Source: Synechococcaceae cyanobacterium (GTDB lineage: Bacteria; Cyanobacteriota; Cyanobacteriia; PCC-6307; Cyanobiaceae). From it: a stretch of DNA of 13,286 nucleotides. Below the pieces are notes generated by a model that made no database searches, was not told the origin of the DNA, and worked only from the letters and a program-made list of their open reading frames with translations. The stretch lies in NCBI GenBank assembly GCA_947460085.1, contig CANHGA010000034.1, forward strand, positions 1-13,286, in the 5' to 3' direction. A program made the translations under genes and the position numbers. Position 1 is the first letter of the stretch. Each line of letters starts with the position of its first letter. This document shows positions 6,088 to 12,072 of this stretch, one piece after another.

Positions 6088-6146
6088 GCTTCGACCGTGC
6101 TTCGAGGCCGCTGCATGCTCCGCACCCGATCGGCCATCCGTTAGGG

Positions 6147-6245
6147 AAGTCCGAGGGAGCTAAAACCTGTCGCGTGGACCTCGGCAGGACTTATGAACAC
6201 GGTGTTCCGGAAACCGGATCACCGAGACAACCTGCTGTCTTGGGT
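6147..6245 (-). promoter_or_regulatory. L10-leader-like RNA element upstream of rplJ
   Basis: The minus strand reads AGACAGCAGG (6240-6231), then a hairpin, then CCTGCCGAGG (6188-6179). GCAGG pairs with CCTGC, flanked by GACA and CGAGG. This is the signature I know from bacterial L10 leaders, where the pair forms a kink-turn-like site bound by L10 with L7/L12 to repress translation. The enclosed hairpin pairs GGTG with CACC and TCCGG with CCGGA around TTT (6223-6201). A second, competing stem exists: AAGT (6192-6189) with ACTT (6150-6147) and CCGAGG (6184-6179) with CCTCGG (6156-6151), bulging the CCTG. It lies within the 314-base non-coding gap 6009-6322. The rest of that gap holds the 12-bp hairpin after rplA, the small hairpin at 6072-6087 and no gene that I can support. 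Confidence 0.68.
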
Positions 6246-6282
6246 TGGGCGCGTGCCCTTCTGGCGTTAGCCAGCTAATCAA

Positions 6283-6313
6283 GTTACACCACGGCGGGAA
6301 ACCGTGGTGTAAC
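6283..6313 (-). terminator. Perfect 12-bp hairpin after rplA, possible attenuator
   Basis: Arms GTTACACCACGG (6283-6294) and CCGTGGTGTAAC (6302-6313) match without mismatch around a 7-base loop, starting 9 bases past the rplA stop. The minus strand continues TTGATTAG, not a T run. It is therefore at best a weak or factor-assisted terminator, otherwise a processing or 3'-stability hairpin separating rplK-rplA from rplJ-rplL. Confidence 0.5.
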
Positions 6314-6322
6314 GAACCTGGA

Positions 6323-7030
6323 TCAGGCGTCCTGTTTGAGGTCTTGCAGGGCAGAGAAATCAACCTGAACAGAAGGACCCATGGTGGAGGTCACATACAG
6401 GCTCCTCCAGTAACGCCCCTTGGCACCACTGGGCTTGTTGCGGTCGATGGTTTCCTGCAGGGCCTTGAGGTTGTCCAGCAGCTTGGCTTCATCGAAGCTG
6501 GCTTTACCGAACCGCACGTGGACGATGCCGGTGCGATCGGCCCGGAATTCAAGTTTGCCTGCCTTGAATTCGTTGATGGCCCCAGCCAAGTCGGTGGTCA
6601 CGGTGCCCGCCTTGGGGTTAGGCATCAAACCGCGGGGACCGAGCACACGGCCCAACTTGGCCACCTTGGGCATCATGTCGGGGGTGGCGATCAGGAGATC
6701 GAATTCCATCTCGCCCTTGGCGATCTGATCCACCAGGTCGTCGTCACCGGCGAGGTCGGCACCGGCCGCCTTGGCGGCGGCAACGGCTTCACCGCGGGCA
6801 ATCACCGCGATGCGGATCGCCTGGCCTGTGCCGTGGGGAAGGGCCACGGTCGTGCGCAGTTGCTGGTCGGTGTACTTCGGATCAATGCCGAGACGCACGT
6901 GGGCCTCGATCGTTTCATCGAACTTGGCGTTGGCGTTGGCCTTGACCAACTCGATGGCCTCGGTAGGGGCGTAGACGCGGTCTTCGACCTTGTTGACCAG
7001 GGCAGAAAAACGCTTGGAAATTTTTGGCAT
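6323..7030 (-). CDS. rplA: 50S ribosomal protein L1
   Basis: This 235-residue protein of the ribosomal L1 stalk moves deacylated tRNA through the E site. In many bacteria it also represses its own operon by binding the mRNA. The L1 signature GRVLGPRGLMPNPKAGTVT spans about 127-145, preceded by FDLLIATPDMM and followed by EFRADRTGIVHVRFGKASF. The N-terminal SKRFSALVNKVEDR and C-terminal TMGPSVQVD are also typical. Length is normal. The ATG at 7030 lacks a Shine-Dalgarno sequence and is preceded by ATTCCTAACC. The gene lies 85 bases after rplK; I could not pick out an L1-binding site in that gap with confidence. A perfect 12-bp hairpin follows the stop. Confidence 0.98.
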   Translation of the reverse strand: MPKISKRFSALVNKVEDRVYAPTEAIELVKANANAKFDETIEAHVRLGIDPKYTDQQLRTTVALPHGTGQAIRIAVIARGEAVAAAKAAGADLAGDDDLVDQIAKGEMEFDLLIATPDMMPKVAKLGRVLGPRGLMPNPKAGTVTTDLAGAINEFKAGKLEFRADRTGIVHVRFGKASFDEAKLLDNLKALQETIDRNKPSGAKGRYWRSLYVTSTMGPSVQVDFSALQDLKQDA

Positions 7031-7115
7031 GGTTAGGAATGGGGTGCGAGCGATCAGGGAAGGGCCGGTTCAGGGCCGCTGTGATCTCCCCCGGCGGGGT
7101 GGACAGGAAATGGAC

Positions 7116-7541
7116 TCAATCGTTAACGGCGACGCCCATGTTGCGGGCGGTGCCTTCGATGATGCGCATGGCCGAATCAATGCTTGAGCAGTTGAGATCG
7201 GGCAGCTTGGTCTTGGCGATCTCCTCGAGCTGGGCGCGGCTGATGGCGCCAACGGATCCCTTGGAGGAGGTGGCGGCACCCTTCTCGATACCGGCTGCTT
7301 TGGAAATCAGCACGGAAGCGGGAGGGGTTTTGGTGATGAAGGTAAAGCTGCGGTCTTCAAAGACCGAAATCTCTACCGGGATCACATAGCCAGCCTTGTC
7401 CTGCGTCCGAGCGTTGTACTCCTTGCAGAACGCCATGATGTTGACCCCGTGCTGACCGAGGGCAGGGCCCACGGGAGGTGCGGGGTTGGCTTTGCCGGCA
7501 TTAAGGGCCAGCTTGATAACAGCAACGACTTTCTTGGCCAT
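7116..7541 (-). CDS. rplK: 50S ribosomal protein L11
   Basis: The 141-residue protein at the base of the L7/L12 stalk, part of the GTPase-associated centre and of stringent-response sensing. The N-terminal domain carries the diagnostic GKANPAPPVGPALGQHGVNI (about 16-35), with FCKEYNART following. The C-terminal rRNA-binding domain contains ITKTPPASVLISKAAG and the closing IIEGTARNMGVAV. Length is exactly typical. It follows nusG after 103 bases, a gap that contains a GC-rich hairpin. The ATG has no recognisable Shine-Dalgarno sequence. Confidence 0.98.
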   Translation of the reverse strand: MAKKVVAVIKLALNAGKANPAPPVGPALGQHGVNIMAFCKEYNARTQDKAGYVIPVEISVFEDRSFTFITKTPPASVLISKAAGIEKGAATSSKGSVGAISRAQLEEIAKTKLPDLNCSSIDSAMRIIEGTARNMGVAVND

Positions 7542-7595
7542 CGTCTCGGGCTACTGGGCGGGACTGCGGATCGTGCCTTGGGGAAGGAACGTTCG

Positions 7596-7627
7596 AGAAA
7601 CGGCCGCCCTCCGCAGGGAGACGGCCG
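7596..7627 (-). terminator. GC-rich hairpin between nusG and rplK, possible attenuator
   Basis: CGGCCG (7601-7606) pairs with CGGCCG (7622-7627), extended by CCCT (7607-7610) with AGGG (7615-7618) and a 3-base bulge. On the minus strand it is followed by TTTCTC, a poor T tract. It starts 17 bases after the nusG stop. It may be a partial terminator lowering or processing the message before rplK. Confidence 0.4.
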
Positions 7628-7644
7628 CTGGGCAAGGCCAGGGC

Positions 7645-8352
7645 CTAGCTCTGTTTGCTGATCTGGGAAAACTCCAATTCGACCGGGGTTTCCCGGCCAA
7701 AGATTGAAAGCAAGGCTTTGAGCTTGTTGCGCTCGCCGGACACTTCGATCACTTCGCCCTGGAAATCCTTGAAGGGTCCAGCGGTCACCATGATCTGGTC
7801 ACCTTCGCCCAGGTCGACCTTCACGACGGCCTTCTTCTCGGCGGCCCGCTTAAAGATGCGGTCCACTTCCTGGCGGCTCAGGGGGCGGGGCTTGATGTGG
7901 CCGCGGGCCTTGGCCGTGGCCCGACGCTCCTCCGCGCCCACAAAGTTGATGACGTTGGGGGTGCTGCGCACCGCCATCATCGTGTCCTCGTCGAGGACCA
8001 TCCGCACCAGCACGTAGCCGGGGAAGACCTTCTCTTCGGTGGATTGGCGGGAGCCGTCTTTTTTGAGTTTCACCCCAGGGGTCTGGGGGATCTCGATGTC
8101 CAAAATCTTGCTGTCCACACCCAGGGTCACGGCCCGCTGCTCCAAGGTGGCCTTCACCTTCTTCTCACAGCTGGACGCCACCTGAACGGCATACCAGCGG
8201 GCCACCTGGCGCTTCTCCCCTGCTTCGGCTGCGGCAGCAACCGGATCGGCCAAGGGGGCATCCCCATCCGCCAAAGGGAAATCTCCATCGGCGGCGGCTA
8301 GATCCAGCACTTCCGCAGAGTCCAGGGATAGGTCGGTTGGGGTCTCGGACAC
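7645..8352 (-). CDS. nusG: Transcription termination/antitermination factor NusG
   Basis: Binds RNA polymerase and modulates elongation and pausing; it also links to ribosomes and Rho where Rho exists. From the GTG at 8352 the protein has 235 residues. The NGN domain runs from about 51 to 170 (RWYAVQVASSCEKKV, EKVFPGYVLVRMVL at 107-120, VRSTPNVINFVG at 128-139). The KOW domain runs from about 186 to 233 (VTAGPFKDFQGEVIEVSGERNKLK). An acidic, low-complexity N-terminal extension of about 47 residues includes a doubled D-G-D-x-P-L-A-D unit (22-36). The GTG start lies 22 bases after secE. A GTG at 8361 is an alternative; an earlier in-frame codon at 8427 would overlap secE and is unlikely. No Shine-Dalgarno sequence is seen. 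Confidence 0.96.
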   Translation of the reverse strand: MSETPTDLSLDSAEVLDLAAADGDFPLADGDAPLADPVAAAAEAGEKRQVARWYAVQVASSCEKKVKATLEQRAVTLGVDSKILDIEIPQTPGVKLKKDGSRQSTEEKVFPGYVLVRMVLDEDTMMAVRSTPNVINFVGAEERRATAKARGHIKPRPLSRQEVDRIFKRAAEKKAVVKVDLGEGDQIMVTAGPFKDFQGEVIEVSGERNKLKALLSIFGRETPVELEFSQISKQS

Positions 8353-8374
8353 GGGGCTCACAGAAAGGAAAGAC

Positions 8375-8623
8375 TCAGCGGAACACCTGGGAGGCGCCCC
8401 AGCGGTAGAAACGATCAACGGCGGCAATGGCCGCAGCCGAGAGGCTCACCATCAGGATCACAGCCACCGACTCACTGAAGAGTTGTTGGCGGCTGGGCCA
8501 AACCACTTTGCGTAATTCCGCCAGCGTGGCGGCCGCAAAGCCAAGCTGGGCCTGGGATTGGGGAGCTGGCTCGTCGGATGGGGACCCGTCGGATGGGCCT
8601 CCGGAAGGGAGATCGGTGTCCAC
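8375..8623 (-). CDS. secE: Preprotein translocase subunit SecE
   Basis: The small clamp subunit of the SecYEG protein export channel. With the GTG start at 8623 it has 82 residues. A Ser/Pro/Asp-rich N-terminus (1-25) is followed by the amphipathic SecE helix with TLAELRKVVWPSRQQLFSE (33-51), whose VVWPSR is the family hallmark. A single membrane helix (about 52-70, VAVILMVSLSAAAIAAV) and the short tail DRFYRWGASQVFR follow. Upstream in-frame GTG (8653) and TTG (8659) codons are possible. I prefer 8623 because a promoter-like TAGGGT at 8671-8666 would start transcription near 8659. It is the first gene of the secE-nusG-rpl series, 66 bases after clpB. Confidence 0.93.
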   Translation of the reverse strand: MDTDLPSGGPSDGSPSDEPAPQSQAQLGFAAATLAELRKVVWPSRQQLFSESVAVILMVSLSAAAIAAVDRFYRWGASQVFR

Positions 8624-8665
8624 TAGCGCTCGCGCACGGGGGCGTCCGCGCACCTGCAAACGAAC

Positions 8666-8671
8666 ACCCTA
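8666..8671 (-). promoter_or_regulatory. Candidate -10 box for the secE operon
   Basis: TAGGGT on the minus strand (8671-8666), in the short gap after the clpB stop, fits a TAnnnT-type -10 box and would give a leader of about 36 bases before the secE GTG. No clear -35 box. Confidence 0.28.
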
Positions 8672-8689
8672 CCGGACGTCGTTACCCGC

Positions 8690-11536
8690 TCAGGGAACGG
8701 GAACAAAGCGGAGCGGCTCGGCCAGCTCAACCCGCACGCCCTTGGCGCCACTGAAGTGCTCGGCCAGGAGTTCGGTGGCCAGGGGATTCTCAATTTGACG
8801 GCGCACCACCCGGCGCAGGGGCCGGGCCCCGTATTCCGGCTCGTACCCCTGTTCCACCAGGGCCTGCACCACCGCCTCATCCACCTCAAGCACCAGGTGT
8901 TGCTCGGCCAAAAGCCCACCCAGCTCGGCCAATTGCAGGCGCACAATCCGCTGGAGATCCGCAAGCTCCAGGGGCCGGAAGCGAATCACCTCATCGATGC
9001 GGTTGAGGAATTCGGGCCTGAAGTGGGAGGCCAGGGCCCGGTCGATCGCCTGATCCAAGGCCTGATCCAAGGCCTGATCCAAGGCCTGATCCAAGGCCTT
9101 GTTGGCATCAACTGGGGCTGAATCTGGGGCTGAATCTGGGGCTGAATCTTCCGTGCCAGAAGCCCCATCCGGCGCCCCGTGGGCGGCCCGCGCCTTGTCG
9201 AGGATGGCGCGGCTGGCCAGGTTGCTGGTCATGATCACCACGGTGTGGCGGAAGTCCACCGTGCGGCCCTGGGAATCGGTGAGTCGGCCGTCATCGAGCA
9301 CCTGCAGCAGCAGGTTGAACACCTCGGGGTGGGCCTTCTCCACCTCATCGAGCAGCACCACGGCATAGGGCCGGCGCCGCACCGCCTCGGTGAGCTGGCC
9401 GCCCTCCTCGTAGCCCACATAGCCGGGAGGGGCCCCCACCAAGCGAGCCACGGCATTGCGCTCCATGTATTCGCTCATATCGAGACGCACCAGGGCGTCT
9501 TCCTCATCAAACAGGGAGCCCGCCAAGGCCTTCGCTAACTCGGTTTTACCGACTCCCGTAGGACCCAAAAACAGGAAGGACCCCACGGGCCGGCGCGGCG
9601 ACTGCATCCCCGCCCGGGCCCGCCGAATCGCAGCCGCCACGGCAGCCACCGCCTCCGGCTGGCCAATCACCCGCTGAGCGAGCCGGGCTTCGAGCTCCAG
9701 CAGCTTTTGCCGCTCACCCGCCAACAGCCGCTGCACGGGAATGCCCGTCCAGCGAGCCACCACATCGGCGATGTCGCCAGCTTCCACCTGCTCCCGCAAC
9801 AGGGATTCCCGGCTTTGGTCATCAGCGCGCAGCTCCGCCTCCAGGGCGTCGCGCCGCTCCTGCAGGCCATGCAATTGGTTGTATTGGAGTTGGGCCGCCT
9901 GCTCCAAATCCCCCTCCCGCTCAGCCTCCGCGATGGCATGGCGCAGGTCTTCGTCCTGTTGCAGCAAACTGCGCAACTCAGCCAAGCGGTCCCGCTCCAC
10001 CTGCCAGCGGACCTGCAACTGGTGCAAGGCGTCAGTGGCCTGACGGCGTTGCTCCTGGAGTTGCACCCGTTCGGGTTCAGGGGCCGCCTCCGCCGATAGC
10101 AGCGCCAATTCCACCCGGCGCAGATCGGCTTCTGCCGTTTCAATCCGCTGGGGCTTGGAGGTGGCCTCCATGCGCAGATTCGCCGCGGCCTGGTCCACCA
10201 GATCAATGGCGGAATCGGGCAGACAGCGGTCGGTGATGTAGCGATCCGCCAGGCGAGCGGCCGCCACCAGGGCTTGATCCGTAATGGCCACGCCGTGGTG
10301 CAACTCGTAGCGCTCCTTGAGGCCCCTCAGGATTTCGACACTGGTGTCGGGGCCCGGCTCCTTGATTAGCACCTGCTGGAAGCGGCGCTCCAGGGCCGGA
10401 TCCTTTTCCACCGTGCGGCGGTAATCCTCAGGGGTGGTGGCCCCAATGCAGCGCAGATCGCCCCGGGCCAGGGCCGGCTTGAGCACGCTGCTGGCATCAG
10501 CTCCGGAACGCTCGCTGTTGACCACGGTGTGGAGTTCATCGATAAACAGCACCACACCGGTCTCGGCCTCCCGCACCTCCTGCAGCACCCCCCGCAGGCG
10601 CTCCTCGAATTGGCCGCGAAACTTGGCGCCTGCCACCAGGGCGCCCAGATCCAGGGCCACCAGCCGCAAACCCTTGAGGGAATCGGGCACTTCGCCGGCC
10701 ACCATGCGCTGGGCCAACAACTCGGCCACGGCCGTTTTGCCCACGCCAGGCTCACCGATCAGCACCGGATTGTTTTTGCTGCGGCGCGAGAGCACCTGAA
10801 TCAGCAGGCGAATCTCTTGGTCACGACCCACCACGGGATCGAGCTCCCCGGCCCTGGCTGCGGCAGTGAGATCGCGGCCGTAGGTGCTCAACGCGCCCTC
10901 TTGCTCGGGCTCGGGTTCCAAACAGAACGCTTCCGCCTCCGGCTCCCTGGATGGCGCCCGAGAGGGTCCTACCGATGGCCCCCTGACAGCCCCTGGGCTG
11001 GGGGTTGAACTGGGCACCGCCTCGCTGGCAGGGGCCTTGGGTTGGGGCTGGGATTGGGATAGAGGTTGGGCAGGGCGGCGCACGGCTTGGAGCAACGCCG
11101 CCTCGGTCAACCCCTCGCCTTGCAACACGGCTGACCCAATCCTGGGTTCATCGAGCAACGCCACCAGCAGGTGGGGAATATCCAGCAACCGGGATCCCCA
11201 GGCTGCCCGGCGGCGATCCGCATCTTCCAGCAAATCCTCCAGGGCATCACCGATATAGAGATCGCGACTGGTGCTGGGAGGCTGGTCGCTACAGAAGGCC
11301 TCCAACCGATCCAGGAGGCGATCGGTATCCATGGGCAAGGACTGAACCCAGGGGCCAAAGCGACGATCCCCCAGGAACGTTTGCAACAGGTGCTCCACAT
11401 CCATGGACCCATGCCGCCAGCGGCGGGCGGTGTCCTGGGAGGCCAACAGGAGCTCCCAGGCGTCCTCGCTGAAGTGCTCTGGGTTGCTGGTGAGGCTGGC
11501 TGAGGGGGTCCCCCGGGCTGCTTGCTCAAAAACCAT
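8690..11536 (-). CDS. clpB: ClpB-type AAA+ chaperone (ClpB2-like)
   Basis: A 948-residue two-ring ATPase of the ClpB/Hsp104 family. A divergent Clp N domain (about 21-153) is followed by a Pro/Ser-rich linker (154-215) and AAA1. AAA1 has Walker A GEPGVGKT (261-268), Walker B VVLFIDE (328-334) and arginine fingers R384/R385. The ClpB middle coiled-coil domain spans about 455-590 and precedes RWTGIPV. AAA2 has Walker A GPTGVGKT (658-665), pore loop GYVG (705-708), Walker B VVLLDE (726-731), sensor 1 N772 and sensor 2 GAR (903-905). Both ATPase sites look intact. Pore loop 1 is GAKFRG, with Phe306 where ClpB usually has Tyr. An insertion of about 50 residues (780-833) between sensor 1 and HFRPEFLNRID contains tandem repeats. 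Divergence and position next to secE suggest ClpB2, essential and not heat-induced in Synechococcus elongatus. The ATG lies 12 bases after gloA, with GAGG 10 bases upstream. Confidence 0.93.
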   Translation of the reverse strand: MVFEQAARGTPSASLTSNPEHFSEDAWELLLASQDTARRWRHGSMDVEHLLQTFLGDRRFGPWVQSLPMDTDRLLDRLEAFCSDQPPSTSRDLYIGDALEDLLEDADRRRAAWGSRLLDIPHLLVALLDEPRIGSAVLQGEGLTEAALLQAVRRPAQPLSQSQPQPKAPASEAVPSSTPSPGAVRGPSVGPSRAPSREPEAEAFCLEPEPEQEGALSTYGRDLTAAARAGELDPVVGRDQEIRLLIQVLSRRSKNNPVLIGEPGVGKTAVAELLAQRMVAGEVPDSLKGLRLVALDLGALVAGAKFRGQFEERLRGVLQEVREAETGVVLFIDELHTVVNSERSGADASSVLKPALARGDLRCIGATTPEDYRRTVEKDPALERRFQQVLIKEPGPDTSVEILRGLKERYELHHGVAITDQALVAAARLADRYITDRCLPDSAIDLVDQAAANLRMEATSKPQRIETAEADLRRVELALLSAEAAPEPERVQLQEQRRQATDALHQLQVRWQVERDRLAELRSLLQQDEDLRHAIAEAEREGDLEQAAQLQYNQLHGLQERRDALEAELRADDQSRESLLREQVEAGDIADVVARWTGIPVQRLLAGERQKLLELEARLAQRVIGQPEAVAAVAAAIRRARAGMQSPRRPVGSFLFLGPTGVGKTELAKALAGSLFDEEDALVRLDMSEYMERNAVARLVGAPPGYVGYEEGGQLTEAVRRRPYAVVLLDEVEKAHPEVFNLLLQVLDDGRLTDSQGRTVDFRHTVVIMTSNLASRAILDKARAAHGAPDGASGTEDSAPDSAPDSAPVDANKALDQALDQALDQALDQAIDRALASHFRPEFLNRIDEVIRFRPLELADLQRIVRLQLAELGGLLAEQHLVLEVDEAVVQALVEQGYEPEYGARPLRRVVRRQIENPLATELLAEHFSGAKGVRVELAEPLRFVPVP
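9048..9099 (-). repeat. 12-bp tandem repeat inside clpB (ALDQ units)
   Basis: Four perfect head-to-tail copies of GCCTGATCCAAG (plus strand, 9048-9095) plus a partial fifth copy. In the clpB frame they encode repeated A-L-D-Q, part of a helical, negatively charged insertion. The 12-bp unit keeps the frame whatever the copy number. Confidence 0.95.
9112..9147 (-). repeat. 12-bp tandem repeat inside clpB (DSAP units)
   Basis: Three perfect copies of CTGGGGCTGAAT (plus strand), encoding repeated D-S-A-P in the same insertion, 13 bases from the end of the ALDQ array. The two units are unrelated in sequence but identical in length. Confidence 0.93.
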
Positions 11537-11548
11537 CGCTGTCCAACC

Positions 11549-11941
11549 TCAAGCGCGGGAAGCCCGTTGAATCAATTCCACTTTGTAGCCATCGGGATCC
11601 TCCACAAAGGCAATCACCGTGGTTCCGTGCTTCATCGCCCCAGGGGGACGCACCACCCGACCACCCTTGGCCGCCATGGCCTCACAGGTGGCCTGGATGT
11701 CCTCAACGCCCAGGGCAATGTGGCCGTAGCCCGTGCCGATCTCATAGCTACTGGTGTCCCAGTTGTGGGTGAGCTCCAGCACGGCGGTGTCGCTCTCGTC
11801 GCCATAGCCCACAAAGGCCAAGGTGAACCGGCCGTCGGGATAGTCCTTGCGGCGCAACAAGCGCATCCCCAACACCTCCGTATAAAAGGTGAGGGAGCGC
11901 TCCAGATCGCCCACCCGGAGCATGGTGTGCAGCAGTCGCAT
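11549..11941 (-). CDS. gloA: Lactoylglutathione lyase (glyoxalase I)
   Basis: Converts the methylglyoxal-glutathione hemithioacetal to S-lactoylglutathione, the first step of methylglyoxal detoxification in the cytosol. The 130-residue single-domain protein keeps the four metal ligands at the E. coli GloA positions: H5 (LLHTML), E56 (VLELTHNW), H74 (GYGHIALGV) and E122 (KVELIQ). The two vicinal-oxygen-chelate halves are visible, with LTFYTEVLGMRLLRRKDYP (17-35) and FVEDPDGYKVELI (112-124). Its length and ligand spacing match the Ni(II)-type bacterial enzymes. It lies 12 bases upstream of clpB and is probably cotranscribed with it. It is divergent from the glycolytic gene eno, whose pathway is the source of methylglyoxal. 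No Shine-Dalgarno sequence. Confidence 0.97.
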   Translation of the reverse strand: MRLLHTMLRVGDLERSLTFYTEVLGMRLLRRKDYPDGRFTLAFVGYGDESDTAVLELTHNWDTSSYEIGTGYGHIALGVEDIQATCEAMAAKGGRVVRPPGAMKHGTTVIAFVEDPDGYKVELIQRASRA

Positions 11942-12072
11942 GGGCGGTGGAGCCGAACAAGATCGTTACCCCATTCTGATCGGCTAGGGCGCTAGCGGTG
12001 CCCGTTGGCACAACGGGGAGGGCGGGGGTGCCCCATAGGATCCCCCGCAGGACAACTAGATGGCGCACCTTC
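11942..12072. other. Divergent gloA/eno intergenic region with inverted repeat
   Basis: This 131-base gap separates the outward-facing gloA and eno starts and must hold both promoters. Visible are a perfect 7-bp hairpin CCCGTTG/CAACGGG (12001-12007 and 12011-12017, loop GCA), the inverted repeat GCTAG/CTAGC (11983-11996) and TAGGAT (12036-12041), a candidate plus-strand -10 box for eno. For gloA, GGTAACGAT (minus strand) is the only weak candidate. No T tract accompanies the hairpin, so it is more likely an operator or leader structure than a terminator. Confidence 0.35.

Noticed and set aside
6009..6137. Upstream in-frame extension of rplJ by 43 codons
   Set aside because: The added residues are Arg/Pro-rich and unlike L10, and the region contains leader structure. 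The ATG at 6008 gives the normal L10 N-terminus.
5509..6144. Plus-strand open frame opposite rplJ and its leader
   Set aside because: It is antisense to rplJ, shows no family features, and has no promoter or ribosome site.
8353..8427. Earlier NusG start overlapping secE
   Set aside because: It would overlap the end of SecE by about 50 bases. The GTG at 8352 follows the secE stop with normal spacing.
9048..9147. CRISPR-like repeat array
   Set aside because: The repeats are 12 bp, directly abutting without spacers, and in frame within clpB. They are tandem minisatellites.
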